Assembly: GCA_021732045.1 (NCBI GenBank)
Contig: JAKFWK010000005.1
Span: forward strand, 248,001-312,000
Reading direction: 5' to 3'
Length of the DNA stretch: 64,000 nucleotides
Origin: Sulfurimonas sp.
GTDB taxonomy: Bacteria > Campylobacterota > Campylobacteria > Campylobacterales > Sulfurimonadaceae
Under the pieces are notes generated by a model, which searched no databases, was not told the DNA's origin, and saw only the letters and a list, made by a program, of their open reading frames with translations. The translations under genes and the position numbers were made by a program. This document shows positions 62,442 through 64,000 of this stretch, one piece after another (the first letter of the stretch is position 1; each line of letters opens with the position of its first letter).

Positions 62442-63010
62442 AAAACATCTTTTGTGCTTGGAATTCCAACTCTGTCATTTTTTTGAGTTGCGCGGCGAAT
62501 TGCTACAGCTAACGACTTAAATGCAGCTTCTATGATATGGTGTTTATTTTTACCTCTAAGAGCAATTATATGAGCACTTATCTTGGCATTTAAAACAAAT
62601 GCTTTAAAAAACTCTTCAACCAATTCTGTATCAAATGCTCCGACTTTTCCAGAAAGATCAACCTCATAAACTAAATATGGACGATTACTTAAGTCCAAAT
62701 CACAACTAACACATGCCTCATCCATTACTATATTTGCACTACCAAATCTTTCCATACCATTTACGGGATATATGGATTGGGCCAAGAGGGAGCCAAGAAC
62801 TATACCTACATCCTCTACGCTATGGTGATCATCTATATAGGTGTCGCCTTTGCAAACGATATCTAAATCAATCAAAGAGTGTTTTGAAAAACTCTCAAGC
62901 ATATGATCTAAAAAACCAACACCTGTGTCAATCTTGCTAACACCAGTACCACTTAAAAAAAGCGAGATTGTTATATCTGTCTCTTTAGTTTTTCTGCTTT
63001 TAGTAATCAT
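62438..63010 (-). CDS. hisB: Imidazoleglycerol-phosphate dehydratase
   Basis: HisB dehydrates imidazoleglycerol phosphate in histidine synthesis. The 190-residue monofunctional protein shows TGVGFLDHMLESFSKHSLIDLDIVCKGDTYIDDHHSVEDVGIVLG, with manganese-ligating His residues, and a second repeat HIIALRGKNKHHIIEAAFKSLA. No other his genes are adjacent; it lies inside an envelope operon, overlapping kdsC and three bases after rlpA. Confidence 0.96.
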   Translation of the reverse strand: MITKSRKTKETDITISLFLSGTGVSKIDTGVGFLDHMLESFSKHSLIDLDIVCKGDTYIDDHHSVEDVGIVLGSLLAQSIYPVNGMERFGSANIVMDEACVSCDLDLSNRPYLVYEVDLSGKVGAFDTELVEEFFKAFVLNAKISAHIIALRGKNKHHIIEAAFKSLAVAIRRATQKNDRVGIPSTKDVL

Positions 63011-63013
63011 CTC

Positions 63014-63823
63014 TTAATCCTCTCTTGTGATAAATGCGTGTTTAAAGTTCCCAAGCGCTATATAATCTCTAGCCTCAGCTTCGCTTTTAAACCCTTTTAA
63101 CCAAACCTTATACATTCTGTCGCTGTTTGTTTGTATATCTTTTATGATAGTTTTATATCCATCAGTATTGTTATACTTTTGCTGCGTTGTAATAGCACCT
63201 TCAATCTTAGAGAAAGAACCAATCTGGATAGCAAACTCATCAAGCGATTGCGCTCTAGGAGAGCTCTCTAGCTCCTTATCTGTAGGGATTTTTCTATCTT
63301 TAGCATCAAAACCAAGCACCTCTATTGCAACAGGAGCAGTGCCAGCTGCGATTAAATCAATTTTTTTTGCCGCACTGTTTGATAGGTCTATAATTCTTGT
63401 TTCAACAAAAGGTCCTCTATCATTAATTCTAACGACAGCGCTAAGCCCATTGTTTTTATTTGTAACTTTTACAATAGTATTCATGGGTAGCGTTTTGTGA
63501 GCCGCCGTCATATCATACATATTATAAGTTTCCCCATTTGAGGTTGTTTTACCGTGAAAATCTGGACCATACCAACTTGCATTTCCATTAAATTCATCAC
63601 CAACATTTACAACTGTTGGATAATACTTTATACCTCTTATCTCGTATGGTTTCATAGTTGGATGAATGTAATCCTTCTTGTTTATAAAAGATGAATGTGA
63701 ATCTCTATCTGGTGAGTAAGTTTTTGTTTTTTCATCATTTGTAAATGTTCTTGTTCCCCTAGTGCTACATCCAGCAAAGATAATAATCACAGAAACAATT
63801 AAAATAGTAGATATTTTATTCAT
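63014..63823 (-). CDS. rlpA: RlpA-type septal ring lipoprotein with SPOR domain
   Basis: The 269-residue protein has a lipobox (SVIIIFAGCSTRG, Cys19), a double-psi barrel with GNASWYGPDFHGKTTSNGETYNMYDMTAAHKTLPMNTIVKV and RINDRGPFVETRIIDLS (RlpA catalytic Asp/His region), and a C-terminal SPOR domain (residues about 190-267: EFAIQIGSFSKIEGA...). RlpA is a lytic transglycosylase that cuts denuded glycan at the septum in some species. Its ATG overlaps the stop of the upstream LysM gene by eight bases. Confidence 0.94.
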   Translation of the reverse strand: MNKISTILIVSVIIIFAGCSTRGTRTFTNDEKTKTYSPDRDSHSSFINKKDYIHPTMKPYEIRGIKYYPTVVNVGDEFNGNASWYGPDFHGKTTSNGETYNMYDMTAAHKTLPMNTIVKVTNKNNGLSAVVRINDRGPFVETRIIDLSNSAAKKIDLIAAGTAPVAIEVLGFDAKDRKIPTDKELESSPRAQSLDEFAIQIGSFSKIEGAITTQQKYNNTDGYKTIIKDIQTNSDRMYKVWLKGFKSEAEARDYIALGNFKHAFITRED

Positions 63824-64000
63824 ACAGTCTTATCCTTTCACCAACGGTTACCAAATCATCTTTAAATGCGTTGTGAAGCTTTAGCACTTTGATACTTACC
63901 TGATTTTCTCTTGAGATTGATTTTAGCGTATCTCCATTTTTTACCAAATAGTAAAAATTGCTATTTACTTGAACATCTTCTAAGCTGTTATCTATTGGGA
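63816..64000 (-). CDS. C-terminal LysM domain of a cell-wall hydrolase (cut by window edge), probably MltD-like
   Basis: The minus-strand frame from the window edge to a TAA at 63816-63818 encodes a LysM repeat: YYLVKNGDTLKSISRE, then VLKLHNAFKDDLVTVGERIRLY. LysM binds peptidoglycan. In Campylobacterota a transglycosylase of the MltD type commonly precedes rlpA, and the eight-base overlap here fits an operon. The catalytic domain lies outside the window. Confidence 0.75.
   Translation of the reverse strand, partial: PIDNSLEDVQVNSNFYYLVKNGDTLKSISRENQVSIKVLKLHNAFKDDLVTVGERIRLYE

Overview
The window looks like chromosome of a free-living, sulfur-oxidising member of the Campylobacterota, most likely Sulfurimonas or a close relative. 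The DNA is AT-rich and genes are packed tightly with many start/stop overlaps. Several families typical of this phylum are present: BioV, the non-classical SdhA/SdhB/CCG-domain fumarate reductase type, SorA/SorB sulfite oxidase, a CiaD-like protein and FlgG paralogue pairs. Gene orders that I recall from Campylobacter jejuni recur here: flgA-ubiX-coaD-tmk-hisS-speA-cysE-aspB, mobB-fbp-x-metG, and mltD/rlpA-kdsC-lptC-lptA-engB-x-mrdA. The genus is inferred; no rRNA is present.

Layout. 1-1.2 kb: bioV and mog. 1.2-6.3 kb: an accessory patch with a YoeB/YefM toxin-antitoxin pair, a GNAT acetyltransferase, an AraC/GyrI-like regulator, a Y1 REP-associated transposase (RAYT) flanked by inverted repeats, a membrane protein of unknown role, a decayed copy of the RAYT element and a second toxin-antitoxin pair. 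6.4-10 kb: sdhA/B/E-type fumarate reductase/succinate dehydrogenase. 10.3-14.4 kb: CoA-binding protein, ilvA and ilvBN (isoleucine/valine synthesis). 14.5-20.7 kb: envelope biogenesis (lpxD, tamA, tamB, tonB-like). 20.7-25.4 kb: hemL, atpZ-like, membrane protein, a degenerate sensor-like protein and rpoD. 25.6-27.7 kb: group II truncated haemoglobin and two flagellar rod genes behind a sigma-54 promoter.

27.9-33.3 kb: leuD-leuB, a TPR-like protein, ciaD-like gene, purU, trmL, ybeY, queC and a YgjP-type metallopeptidase with no canonical start codon. 33.3-37.8 kb (minus strand): mobB, fbp, a Cys-rich small protein, metG and a Mur-ligase-like protein that has lost its P-loop. 37.9-42.6 kb: lipoprotein, yggT, gltX, sorAB and a divergent LysR regulator. 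42.7-45.3 kb: tRNA-Glu, tRNA-Leu and motAB. 45.4-56.5 kb: flgA to aspartate aminotransferase, interrupted by an HPP protein, a protoglobin-PsiE fusion and an FMN glutamate-synthase-like gene. 56.6-64 kb (minus strand): an envelope operon (LysM protein, rlpA, hisB, kdsC, lptC, lptA, engB, argA-like, mreD-like, mrdA) ending next to a DUF475/TerC-like gene.

The core genes serve amino-acid synthesis, envelope and flagellum assembly and respiratory chemistry. The most unusual points are the RAYT/REP family with its deleted derivative, the apparent AUC start of the YgjP gene, the P-loop-less Mur homologue, the CiaD-like protein in a non-pathogen and the membrane protoglobin inserted in an otherwise conserved gene order. 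No CRISPR array, prophage, integrase or rRNA was seen.
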